In this document: in pieces, positions 50,546 through 58,027 of the stretch
Layout of the letters: every line of letters begins with the position of its first letter
How positions within the stretch are numbered: the first letter of the stretch is position 1
NCBI GenBank assembly: GCA_964247385.1
Contig: CAXTUB010000015.1
Span: forward strand, 16,314 to 80,313
Length of the DNA stretch: 64,000 nt
Source of the DNA: TMP-86 sp964247385
Lineage (GTDB): Bacteria > Pseudomonadota > Gammaproteobacteria > Steroidobacterales > Steroidobacteraceae
Direction: 5' to 3'
Notes under the pieces: model-generated
What the model saw: the letters and a program-made list of their open reading frames with translations, nothing else
Told to the model about the DNA's origin: nothing
Database searches by the model: none
Position numbers and translations under genes: made by a program

Positions 50546-52717
50546 GTGCGAGAGCTGCGCGTGGTGAGCCGCGTCGATTCGCTGATCTCGCGCATGACTC
50601 TGACCGAGAAGCTCGGGCAGATGACCATGACGGCATCGAGCTTCACCGTCACCGGGCCCGTGATCGCGGGTGATTCGACCGAGTCAATCAAGAACGGCTC
50701 GCTCGGCAATCTGTTGAACATGGTGGGCTCTGCGCCCGTGCGCGAGATGCAGCGATTGGCCGTGGAAGAATCGCGCCTTGGCGTCCCGCTTTTGATCGGG
50801 CTCGACGTGGTCCACGGGCACCGCACGCTGTTTCCGATTCCAATCGCCGAAGCTGGCGCGTTCGATTGCGACTTATGGGAACGCACTGCGCGGGAAGCCG
50901 CGCGCGAGGCGGCCGCCGACGGCCTGGCAATGACTTTCGCGCCCATGGTAGATGTATCGCGGGATCCGCGTTGGGGCCGCACGGCCGAAGGGGCCGGAGA
51001 AGATCCTTGGCTCGGGCGGCAAGTGGCGATGGCCAAGGTGCGCGGGTTTCAGAGCGCATCGCTGGAGCGCACCGACGCGATTGCCGCTACGGCGAAACAT
51101 TTTTGTGCGTACGGCGCTGTCACGGCGGGCCGCGAATATGCATCCGTCGATATCTCCAAGCGCACCTTGCACGAGGTGCATTTGCCGCCGTTCGAGGGAG
51201 CGGTGCGCGCGGGGGTGGCGGCAATCATGCCCGCTTTTACGGACCTGGCTGGAATTCCGTTGACGGCGCACGTGCCGCTGTTGCGCGGCTGGCTGCGGCA
51301 GCGCATGCGCTTCGATGGCGTCATCGTCAGCGATTACAACGCCATTGCCGAACTCATTCGGCACGGAGTGGCGGGCGATATCACCGATGCCGCTGTGCTG
51401 GCTCTGAACGCCGGCGTTGACATCGACATGATGGCCAACGCATACAAGCAAGGGTTGCCCATCGCTTTGCAACAAGGGCGCATCGAGGTCGCGCAAATCG
51501 ACGCCGCGGTCCGGCGCGTGTTGACGCTCAAAGAACGCTTGGGATTGTTTGATGACCCTTATGCGCGCGGAGCGCGCGCCGAGCTACGCTCGGCACTCGA
51601 TGCGCGCCGAGCGCTTGCGCGCGACGCTGCAACGCGCAGCATGGTGCTTCTCAAAAATTCGCGCGCGACGCTGCCGCTTGATCCGCGTCCGCGAAGCGTG
51701 CTGCTGGCCGGTCCGCTCGCCGATGCCGCGCAGGAAATGCGAGGACCATGGTGGGCCGCGGGCGTTGCCGAAGGGCACATCAGCGTGCTACGCGGGTTGA
51801 AAGATGCGGGGCTGGACGTGGTGCACGAGGCCGGCGTCGAAATCAGTTCAAAATCCCGCGCGGATTATTCGCGCGCGGTGGATGCATGTGCGCACGCCGA
51901 AGTCATCGTGCTGTGCCTCGGCGAAGGGGCGGAGATGAGCGGCGAAGCGGCAAGCCGCTCCAATCTCGATTTGCCCGGCGAGCAGCGCGCATTCGCGCAG
52001 CGCATGATCGAGCGAGCGCATACGCTTCACAAGCGGGTGATTGCCGTGATCTTTTCAGGGCGGCCGCTCATCGTGCCTTGGCTCATCGATACGGCCGATG
52101 CGGTGATCGCGGCGTGGTTTTTGGGAGCCGAAGCGGGCCACGCCGTTGCCGATGTGCTCCTAGGCCGAGCATCTCCGAGCGGACGCCTGACGATGACGTG
52201 GCCGCGCGCATTGGGCCAAGTGCCGATCTTCTTCGGTGAGCGCCCGGGTGGGCGGCCAGACAATCCGGATGATCGCTTTACCAGCAAGTACATCGATGTC
52301 GCCAACAGCCCGCAGTTTCCATTTGGATTCGGACTTCATTATGGCGAGATCGAATACTCCAACTTGACCGCGACACCGGCACGCGCACGCCGTGACGATA
52401 TCATTCGCGTCCGCATCACTCTGACCAATCGCGGCGCGCGCGGCGTGCGGGAGACGGTCTTCCTGTTCACGCATGATCCCGTCGCCAGCGTTGCTCGCCC
52501 GGTGCTCGAATTGAAGGGATTCGTGCAGGCGGATGTGGATGCCGGCGCATCGATGGAAGTTGAATTGACGCTGCCGGTCGTCGAGCTCGAATTCTTGGGT
52601 CTGCAGGACGAGCGCGTTCTGGAGGCGGGCGAGATCGAGCTGCTCGTCGGTCCGCACGCCGACCGCGCGCGATTGTTGCGTTCGGCGATTCAAATCGAAG
52701 TGCCATCGCCATCTTGA
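50546..52717 (+). CDS. Glycoside hydrolase family 3 beta-glucosidase, cytosolic
   Basis: A 723-residue GH3 enzyme of the BglX type. The N-terminal barrel has LTEKLGQMTM, FAPMVDVSRDPRWGRTAEGAGEDP (read in two parts), AATAKHFCAYGA and the nucleophile aspartate in GVIVSDYNAI; the second domain has LCLGEGAEMSGEAASRSNLD and the third is a fibronectin-III-like domain. Unlike BglX it has no signal peptide. The start is GTG 50546; a second GTG at 50564 is possible. It is divergent from the glucanase-like gene, with 112 bp between them. Confidence 0.92.
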   Translation: MRELRVVSRVDSLISRMTLTEKLGQMTMTASSFTVTGPVIAGDSTESIKNGSLGNLLNMVGSAPVREMQRLAVEESRLGVPLLIGLDVVHGHRTLFPIPIAEAGAFDCDLWERTAREAAREAAADGLAMTFAPMVDVSRDPRWGRTAEGAGEDPWLGRQVAMAKVRGFQSASLERTDAIAATAKHFCAYGAVTAGREYASVDISKRTLHEVHLPPFEGAVRAGVAAIMPAFTDLAGIPLTAHVPLLRGWLRQRMRFDGVIVSDYNAIAELIRHGVAGDITDAAVLALNAGVDIDMMANAYKQGLPIALQQGRIEVAQIDAAVRRVLTLKERLGLFDDPYARGARAELRSALDARRALARDAATRSMVLLKNSRATLPLDPRPRSVLLAGPLADAAQEMRGPWWAAGVAEGHISVLRGLKDAGLDVVHEAGVEISSKSRADYSRAVDACAHAEVIVLCLGEGAEMSGEAASRSNLDLPGEQRAFAQRMIERAHTLHKRVIAVIFSGRPLIVPWLIDTADAVIAAWFLGAEAGHAVADVLLGRASPSGRLTMTWPRALGQVPIFFGERPGGRPDNPDDRFTSKYIDVANSPQFPFGFGLHYGEIEYSNLTATPARARRDDIIRVRITLTNRGARGVRETVFLFTHDPVASVARPVLELKGFVQADVDAGASMEVELTLPVVELEFLGLQDERVLEAGEIELLVGPHADRARLLRSAIQIEVPSPS

Positions 52718-53268
52718 AAAAGCAGTATGCAAAACTTGGCCGTCGGCCACTGTTGACCCCGATCTGGCTCGCCGCTGTCGCCTCGGTGGTCGTGGTGAGC
52801 TTTGCGGCGTGGCTCTGGGGCACCGCAAACTCGACCACCATCGTGGTCGTGCGGAGTGCGGAGAATCGAGCGGATGCGGCTGACGATCCGCCGCTCGATG
52901 CCCGCGGAAATATCCGCGCAGAGCGGCTCGCAAGCCTGTTCACCCCCGAAAGCCCGCGACCGTTGCAAGCGATTTACGTATCAGCCACTCAGCTCAGCCG
53001 TCAAACCGCGCTGCCTCTGGCACGCGCCCTACAGCTTGCGCTGACGATCTCGCCCAACAATGACCCGAGGAAGTTAGCGCGCCAAGTTTTGCAGGAACAG
53101 CAAGGACGTGCCGCACTGATCGTGACTCGCCGCGATGCCATGCCGGCGCTCGTCGAGTCGCTGAGCGGCGAGAAGGCCGCGCCCATTGCGGACGACGAAT
53201 ACGGCGCGCTTTATGTCGTCACCGTGCCGCGCATCGGCCACGCAAGCGTCTTGCGCATGAATTATTGA
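52714..53268 (+). CDS. Membrane-anchored histidine-phosphatase-like protein without catalytic histidines
   Basis: A 184-residue protein with one membrane anchor (residues 15-36) and a periplasmic or cytoplasmic domain that follows the histidine phosphatase plan: TTIVVVRSAENRADA where RHAEK is expected, ERLASLF, IYVSATQLSRQTALPLA (RxxQTA), ALIVTRRDAMPALVESL where VGHSNTxPALV is expected, and DDEYGALYVVTVPR. The RH histidine is Ser48 and the second histidine is Arg139. It is likely a non-catalytic paralogue. It overlaps the GH3 gene by 4 bases. The start is TTG 52714. Confidence 0.8.
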   Translation: MKKQYAKLGRRPLLTPIWLAAVASVVVVSFAAWLWGTANSTTIVVVRSAENRADAADDPPLDARGNIRAERLASLFTPESPRPLQAIYVSATQLSRQTALPLARALQLALTISPNNDPRKLARQVLQEQQGRAALIVTRRDAMPALVESLSGEKAAPIADDEYGALYVVTVPRIGHASVLRMNY

Positions 53269-53342
53269 CCTGACGAAAGACTGGATGTGAACTTCGCGCC
53301 TCTCGGCAAGCGGCCGCCGCTCCTGTAAACTGCGGTGCGGTC

Positions 53343-53418
<76 letters not shown>

Positions 53419-53440
53419 AACTCTTTTCATCAGGCACGAA

Positions 53441-53513
53441 GCCCCGGTAGCTCAGTGGATAGAGCGATTGCCTCCTAAGCGATAGGTCGCAGGTTCGATT
53501 CCTGCCCGGGGCA
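53441..53513 (+). tRNA. tRNA-Arg (anticodon CCT)
   Basis: A 73-base tRNA with perfect acceptor GCCCCGG/CCGGGGC, D arm GCTC-GAGC, anticodon arm ATTGC-CTCCTAA-GCGAT (anticodon CCT, codon AGG) and T arm GCAGG-TTCGATT-CCTGC, discriminator A. CCA is not encoded. It is 22 bases after tRNA-Ala, so the two probably share a transcript. Confidence 0.94.
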
Positions 53514-53595
53514 TGTTGGCTGCGGGCCGTGGCGGCTCATGGAAGCGCGCGCGAACGCCAATCAGCGCGCATGCGTCGCGGCCTGCAACCTGCCG

Positions 53596-54108
53596 CTACT
53601 TGAGCTTTTGATCCTCCTGCTTCGCTTCTTCCATCGCCTCGGGCTCGAGCTCTTCGGCCGACCGATTGCACCAAATGAATACGCCCCAGCCTGCGAGCAA
53701 CAGGCTGACTCCAACCAGAATACTGGCGGCGTCGGTCAAGTGTTTTGGATCTTCGTGCAGCGCCTTGAACGTCGCAACCAATCCTTCGATGGCCAAGGCC
53801 ACCACCACCACGACGATGAAGCGCGAGAGAAAACGGCGAACTCGCGTCGGAGCGCTCACGTGAGCGCCGCGTATGACTTCCTCCTCGGCGATGGTTTGCG
53901 AGATTTGCAGCGCCACGACCGCAGCTGCCAGCAATCCGATCGACTCGATGATGGTCTGCGCGGTGCTGTCATTGCGCGCCGTGATGAAAGCCTGCCATGC
54001 TTCTTGCGCCGCAATGATCACCAGCATGACTCCGGCGATTGCGAACAGCACGGCGACGATCGCCTGCGCGACGCCGTAGATGCGCACCACGATTTTGAAT
54101 GCATTCAT
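53596..54108 (-). CDS. Hypothetical four-segment membrane protein
   Basis: A 170-residue protein with hydrophobic segments at about residues 10-35, 55-70, 95-112 and 125-148, and a charged, glutamate-rich C-terminus (EELEPEAMEEAKQEDQK). I do not recognise the family. Between segments two and three is AEEEVIRGAHVSAPTRVRRF. It overlaps the upstream cytochrome c gene by 4 bases (ATGA), so it is probably co-translated with it. Confidence 0.75.
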   Translation of the reverse strand: MNAFKIVVRIYGVAQAIVAVLFAIAGVMLVIIAAQEAWQAFITARNDSTAQTIIESIGLLAAAVVALQISQTIAEEEVIRGAHVSAPTRVRRFLSRFIVVVVVALAIEGLVATFKALHEDPKHLTDAASILVGVSLLLAGWGVFIWCNRSAEELEPEAMEEAKQEDQKLK

Positions 54109-55619
54109 CGCGTGAGAGCCACCGCGACGCGCTGCGAGAAGCGCGCGATTTTGCCGCTCGCCTGCGCCGGCGAGTCGTGCGTTTGCGCCAAAGCGCGGCA
54201 GTAGGCAGTGCTGAGGGCCTGGATCTTCTCACCCGATTTTGCGCGCGGATTGGCGCGATCATAAGCATCAACCAGGCGTTGCAGCTTGTTTGGATTTTCA
54301 GCGGCATCGAGCAGAGGCCGGGACCCCATCTCGAGCGCAGGCTTGAGAAGCCTTGCGGGTAGATTGGGGCAGAGTAGGGCAACCGACTGCGCCGACGAGG
54401 ATGCAGGCACCTGCGCGCGCAGTCGCTCGACGACCACGGCGGTGACATTGGATTTCGCCGTATTTCCCCACGAGCTTCGAACGTAGTTTGCGACCGAGGC
54501 GATCTCTTCGTCGCTCAGCACATCCTTGAATGAGCCCATCGCGCTCCAGGTGCCTTGCGGCGCAAATCCCTGCAGAACCGCAGAGACGACGTTCTGTGCA
54601 TCGCCCGCGATGATTGCGCTGTTTCCCGCGAGAGCAGGGACTACTGACTTGACGCCTTGTCCCCGATCACCATGGCAAGCACCGCAATGGTCGGCGTAAA
54701 CGGTGGCACCCGTGCTCGCTTGTTCTTGATCGAACGTCGCGCGATGCTTTGCAGGAGGCTCTGGCCGGGCGGGCTGATCCTTGAGAAAGATCGCAATGGA
54801 TCTCAAGTCGGCGGCTGTGAGAAAACTCAAGCTGTTGTGAATCACCGCTTGCATCGGACCAAAAGTTTTTTTGTTGCCGGGGCCGCGGCCCGTCTTCAAA
54901 AATCCGGCGAGCTCATCCACATTCCATTTTCCAACCGACGACAGGGGGTCGCTGCCGATATCGGGCGCGTACCAATTCTCGACTTGAGCTCCAGTCAGGT
55001 ATCGAGATCGCTCCGGCGCCTGCAACACATTTCTCGGGGAGTGGCATGCGTCGCAGTGACCCAAGGCCTCGACCAGATAGGCGCCCCGATTCCACTCGGC
55101 GCCCTTTTCCGCGTTCGACGCAAACCGGGCAGGCTTGAAGAAAAGCCCTTGCCACACCGCCGCGCTTGCCCGCAGGCTCATCGGGAAGATCAATGTATTG
55201 GCCGGCGCAGTATTCGACACGGGTGGAATGGTTCGCATGTAGGCCCAAAGATCGTTCAGGTCGGCATCGCTCATCTTGCTGTAGTTGACGAACGGCATTC
55301 CGGGGTACAGATAAGCGCCGTCCTTGCGAATGCCTCGGCGTACAGCGCGATCGAAATCATCGCGCGTCCAGGCACCGATGCCGGTGCTCGCATCGGGTGT
55401 GATATTGGGGCCGAACAGCGAGCCGAACTTGGTCTTGAGCTCGGTGCCGCCGGAATACGGTGGTTTGCCCTGCAAGGTATGACAGGAAAGGCAATCTGCC
55501 GCGCGTGCAATGTACTCGCCGCGCTCCACCGACGGCTGCGCGGTATGGGCGATCTCCGCCCGCGCGCACAGTGTGAAGACCAAGGATGCCGGAAAGGCGA
55601 TTAATATCCGATTACGCAT
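54105..55619 (-). CDS. Triheme cytochrome c, alcohol-dehydrogenase subunit type
   Basis: A 504-residue exported protein with signal peptide (core AFPASLVFTLCARA) and three heme-c sites, CLSCH (about 42), CDACH (about 193) and CGACH (about 314), each followed by family blocks such as FGPNITPDASTGIGAWT, VEALGHCDACHSPRN and DEEIASVANYVRSSWG. This is the architecture of the cytochrome subunit of membrane-bound alcohol, gluconate or aldehyde dehydrogenases. About 110 residues without heme motifs follow the last domain. No dehydrogenase subunit is adjacent. Its start lies only 26 bp from the divergent YihY-type gene. Confidence 0.9.
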   Translation of the reverse strand: MRNRILIAFPASLVFTLCARAEIAHTAQPSVERGEYIARAADCLSCHTLQGKPPYSGGTELKTKFGSLFGPNITPDASTGIGAWTRDDFDRAVRRGIRKDGAYLYPGMPFVNYSKMSDADLNDLWAYMRTIPPVSNTAPANTLIFPMSLRASAAVWQGLFFKPARFASNAEKGAEWNRGAYLVEALGHCDACHSPRNVLQAPERSRYLTGAQVENWYAPDIGSDPLSSVGKWNVDELAGFLKTGRGPGNKKTFGPMQAVIHNSLSFLTAADLRSIAIFLKDQPARPEPPAKHRATFDQEQASTGATVYADHCGACHGDRGQGVKSVVPALAGNSAIIAGDAQNVVSAVLQGFAPQGTWSAMGSFKDVLSDEEIASVANYVRSSWGNTAKSNVTAVVVERLRAQVPASSSAQSVALLCPNLPARLLKPALEMGSRPLLDAAENPNKLQRLVDAYDRANPRAKSGEKIQALSTAYCRALAQTHDSPAQASGKIARFSQRVAVALTR

Positions 55620-55645
55620 GGCTCACCGAAGCTGAGAGGAGACGT

Positions 55646-56524
55646 TTGAGAACTTTCTGGAGACTCCTGAAACGCACCATATCGAACTGGCAAGACGATT
55701 ACGCATCGAGTATGGGCGCCGCTATTTCTTTTTACACGGTTTTCTCGATCGCGCCGCTGCTCGTCATCGTCATTGGCGTTGCGGGCCTCGTCTTCGATCA
55801 AGCCCGCGCACGCGCGCAGATCGTCGCGCAAATTCGCGATTTGGTGGGCGACTCTGGCTCGCGTGCCATTCAAGGACTGCTCGAAAGCGCAGCGGACCCC
55901 ACGAAAAGCGGGCTCGCTGCTTTGATTGGGGTGGGCGCGCTGCTGCTCGGCGCGACCAGCGTTTTTGCCGAACTGCAAAGCGCGCTCGATCGAGTCTGGC
56001 ACGTGCCGCCGGCCAAGCAATCCGGGCTGTGGCAACTGGCGCGCACGCGCCTGCTTTCGTTTGGGTTGATTCTCGGTATCGGCTTTCTGCTGGCCGTCTC
56101 GCTCTTGCTGAGCGCGGCGCTGACTGCCATCGGGACTTGGTGGGGACCCGTTTTTGGCGGATGGGGAGTCACGCTGCGAATCATCAACGCCGTATTTGGG
56201 TTTGCCATGGTCACGGTGTTGTTCGCAGTGATTTATCGATTCCTGCCCCGCATCTCGATCGGATGGCGCGACGTCGGGGTCGGCGCCGTCGTCACCGCCG
56301 TCTTGTTCGAAGTCGGCAAGGAGTTGATCGGGGCCTATCTCGGCAAGAGCGGAGTGACCAGCGCTTTCGGTGCAGCCGCGAGCCTCGCCGTGCTCATGCT
56401 CTGGGTGTACTACTCTGCGCAGGTTTTTTTGCTCGGCGCGGAATTCACATGGGTATATGCACATGAATTCGGCTCGCGGCGTAATCAGGGTGCGGCCGAT
56501 GCTCGAGTCAACGTCGCCAGTTGA
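55646..56524 (+). CDS. YihY/BrkB-family inner-membrane protein
   Basis: A 292-residue protein of the family once called ribonuclease BN (PF03631), with six membrane segments and DDYASSMGAAISFYTVFSIAP, SVFAELQSALDRVWHVP, LRIINAVFGF, VIYRFLPR and SAFGAAASLAVLMLWVYYSAQVFLLGAEFT. Its role is unclear; the nuclease claim belongs to another protein. I take TTG 55646 because GAGAGGAGA lies just upstream; ATG 55586 would overlap the divergent cytochrome gene by 34 bases. Confidence 0.9.
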   Translation: MRTFWRLLKRTISNWQDDYASSMGAAISFYTVFSIAPLLVIVIGVAGLVFDQARARAQIVAQIRDLVGDSGSRAIQGLLESAADPTKSGLAALIGVGALLLGATSVFAELQSALDRVWHVPPAKQSGLWQLARTRLLSFGLILGIGFLLAVSLLLSAALTAIGTWWGPVFGGWGVTLRIINAVFGFAMVTVLFAVIYRFLPRISIGWRDVGVGAVVTAVLFEVGKELIGAYLGKSGVTSAFGAAASLAVLMLWVYYSAQVFLLGAEFTWVYAHEFGSRRNQGAADARVNVAS

Positions 56525-56569
56525 TTCAGTGTCATCGTCGCCGGTTGACTCAAAGGCGTCGAGGCTTGA

Positions 56570-56800
56570 TCATCGGGCCGGTTTTTTAGCCGATTTTTTC
56601 TGCGAGCCGCGCTTTGTCTTTGCCGGACTCGCGGGCACCTTCTTGCCCTCTTTACGAGCTTCCGACAGGCCAATGGCAATCGCTTGCTTACGGCTCGTTA
56701 CTTTTTTCTTCGAGTTTCCGCTGCGCAGCGTACCTGCCTTCATTTCTTCCGTTGCTCGTTTGACTTTCTCGCCACTCGCCTTGCTGTATTTTCGCGCCAC
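56570..56800 (-). CDS. DUF6496-like small basic protein
   Basis: A 76-residue, very basic protein from GTG 56800. It shows ARKYSKASGEKVKRATEEMK, GTLRSGNSKKKVTSRKQAIA and IGLSEARKEGKKVP, the DUF6496 pattern, and ends in a lysine-rich tail (KTKRGSQKKSAKKPAR). The nature of the tail suggests nucleic-acid binding, but no function is known. GGGAG lies 8 bases before the start. A start further upstream at 56839 has no family similarity. Confidence 0.82.
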   Translation of the reverse strand: MARKYSKASGEKVKRATEEMKAGTLRSGNSKKKVTSRKQAIAIGLSEARKEGKKVPASPAKTKRGSQKKSAKKPAR

Positions 56801-56839
56801 ATCGATCTCCCGAGTTCGAAGAAGACACAGTATGCTCAC

Positions 56840-57226
56840 AGAATGAAGGTTGCGGCAGCACCCGCCTCGCCAATTGTCGAGTGGATGAAGTCCTACCCGT
56901 ATTCAAGCTGCGTTCCGACCCGAATGCGCTCAACCGCGCGGGAAAATGAATTGATCAGCGCATGTCCCATGCGAGAGAAAAGCTGTATGAGATACACGAA
57001 CGCAGTGCCCCTTTTCATTTTTGCAGCGTATCATCGCATCTTGTCTCGTCTTCTAGATTTGGAGAACACGCGATTCTCCACTAATGACGGAATCTTCGAA
57101 GGATCAGCGATGCCGAAGCCGACGCGGCTGTACCGGATCGGCAAGCTGCCGAATTCATCTGCCGCGCGTAATCACACCGTGCAAAATCGAGAGTCTTAAG
57201 AGTATTGCAAGGGAGTTCAAGAGATC
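56840..57226. other. Intergenic region, lower GC, no supported gene
   Basis: About 390 bases between the DUF6496 gene and a small plus-strand gene. A plus-strand frame runs through it to 57199, but its amino-acid composition is not protein-like and it overlaps the DUF6496 gene. GC content is visibly lower than in the neighbours. I see no tRNA, repeat or clear promoter. Confidence 0.4.
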
Positions 57227-57433
57227 ATGAGTCGAGGCAAGGGATTGATGCTGGGCTTGATTGGCGTCACCATCTGGGCGCTTTATCAGAACACCAAGCA
57301 GCGCCGAATGCAGCGGGCGCACGACCACGAGGCTCAATCGAACTGGGAAAACGAAGGCGGGGCTGTGCCGATTCGGCCGCTCCAGCAGCCGCGCTCGACA
57401 GCGTGGGTTGCCGAAAATCTACCGACTGATTGA
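57227..57433 (+). CDS. Small membrane-anchored protein, hypothetical
   Basis: A 68-residue protein beginning MSRGKGLMLGLIGVTIWALY, a single N-terminal membrane segment, followed by a basic stretch (QNTKQRRMQRAHDHE) and a polar tail with Pro-rich segment VPIRPLQQPR. No family is recognised. Its Shine-Dalgarno is weak, but a strong intrinsic terminator 46 bases after the stop supports an expressed unit. Confidence 0.5.
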   Translation: MSRGKGLMLGLIGVTIWALYQNTKQRRMQRAHDHEAQSNWENEGGAVPIRPLQQPRSTAWVAENLPTD

Positions 57434-57479
57434 ATACGCCGAGAGCACTGCTGCCGCGGCGAAGAGGCTTATGAGAACA

Positions 57480-57507
57480 GCGCGCCTACCCAAGTAGGCG
57501 CGCTTTC
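57480..57507 (+). terminator. Intrinsic terminator after the small membrane-protein gene
   Basis: A perfect 10 bp stem GCGCGCCTAC/GTAGGCGCGC (57480-57489 and 57494-57503) with loop CCAA, followed by TTTCC. The T-run is short. Confidence 0.7.
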
Positions 57508-57516
57508 CATGCTAAG

Positions 57517-57885
57517 TTACCGGTCTGGATGAGCGGCTTTGGCTGCTGCTTTGGCAGAGTCGTAGTCTGCATCAGCCTGGGCTTTGCATGACTTCTGCTG
57601 ATCCCCCGAAAGCGCATCGCATTTCTCCGTCGCGACTTTGTGGTCGCCCTCGGCCTTGGTCATTGCCATGTCGTAGGCACCTTTGGATTCAGTTTGGGCC
57701 ATATCCTTGCCCTCAGACGCGTTGTCCTTCGCTGCGTCCTTCGCCGCATCTGCGTTGTCCTTGGCTGCATCCGCTTGGGCCTCAGCCACGTCATTGGCGT
57801 TTTTTTGCGGTGACTCGGCCTTGTTGCAGCCGGCCGCAAACATGGCCGACATACACGCAAGCAGTGCGACTTGATAAACCTTCAT
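57517..57885 (-). CDS. Lipoprotein with Ala/Asp/Lys-rich helical repeats
   Basis: A 122-residue lipoprotein precursor from the ATG at 57885, preceded by GAGGAGA. The signal peptide ends in the lipobox FAAGC (Cys20). The mature part repeats a helical ADAAKDNADAAKDAAKDNAS-like pattern and has two cysteines later (EKCDALSGDQQKSC), which may form a disulfide. It resembles periplasmic or outer-membrane helical lipoproteins; no family is certain. It lies downstream of an AsmA-like gene on the same strand. Confidence 0.75.
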   Translation of the reverse strand: MKVYQVALLACMSAMFAAGCNKAESPQKNANDVAEAQADAAKDNADAAKDAAKDNASEGKDMAQTESKGAYDMAMTKAEGDHKVATEKCDALSGDQQKSCKAQADADYDSAKAAAKAAHPDR

Positions 57886-58027
57886 GCGATTCTCCTCGTT
57901 AGTGTTGATCTTCCCGGCGCGTAACGTAACCGCATCGCGATCAAAGCGCAAAACCGTCTAAATGTGAGTGATCTCTGACAAGAGAAGTAACGTTCTACAG
58001 CGCAATAAGGGTTAAGCGATGCGGCTT

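Noticed and set aside
53269..53342. Consensus promoter for tRNA-Ala
   Set aside because: TTGACC and TGAACT are 17 bases apart, but the -10 match is only 3 of 6, and TAAACT near 53326 lacks a -35 partner; not strong enough to list.
55586..55645. ATG at 55586 as the start of the YihY-type protein
   Set aside because: It would overlap the divergent cytochrome c start by 34 bases, whereas TTG 55646 has a strong ribosome binding site and fits the family start.
56684..57199. Plus-strand frame of 171 residues through the DUF6496 region and the spacer after it
   Set aside because: It overlaps the DUF6496 gene, its composition is not protein-like, and the spacer has low GC; no ribosome binding site or motif was found.
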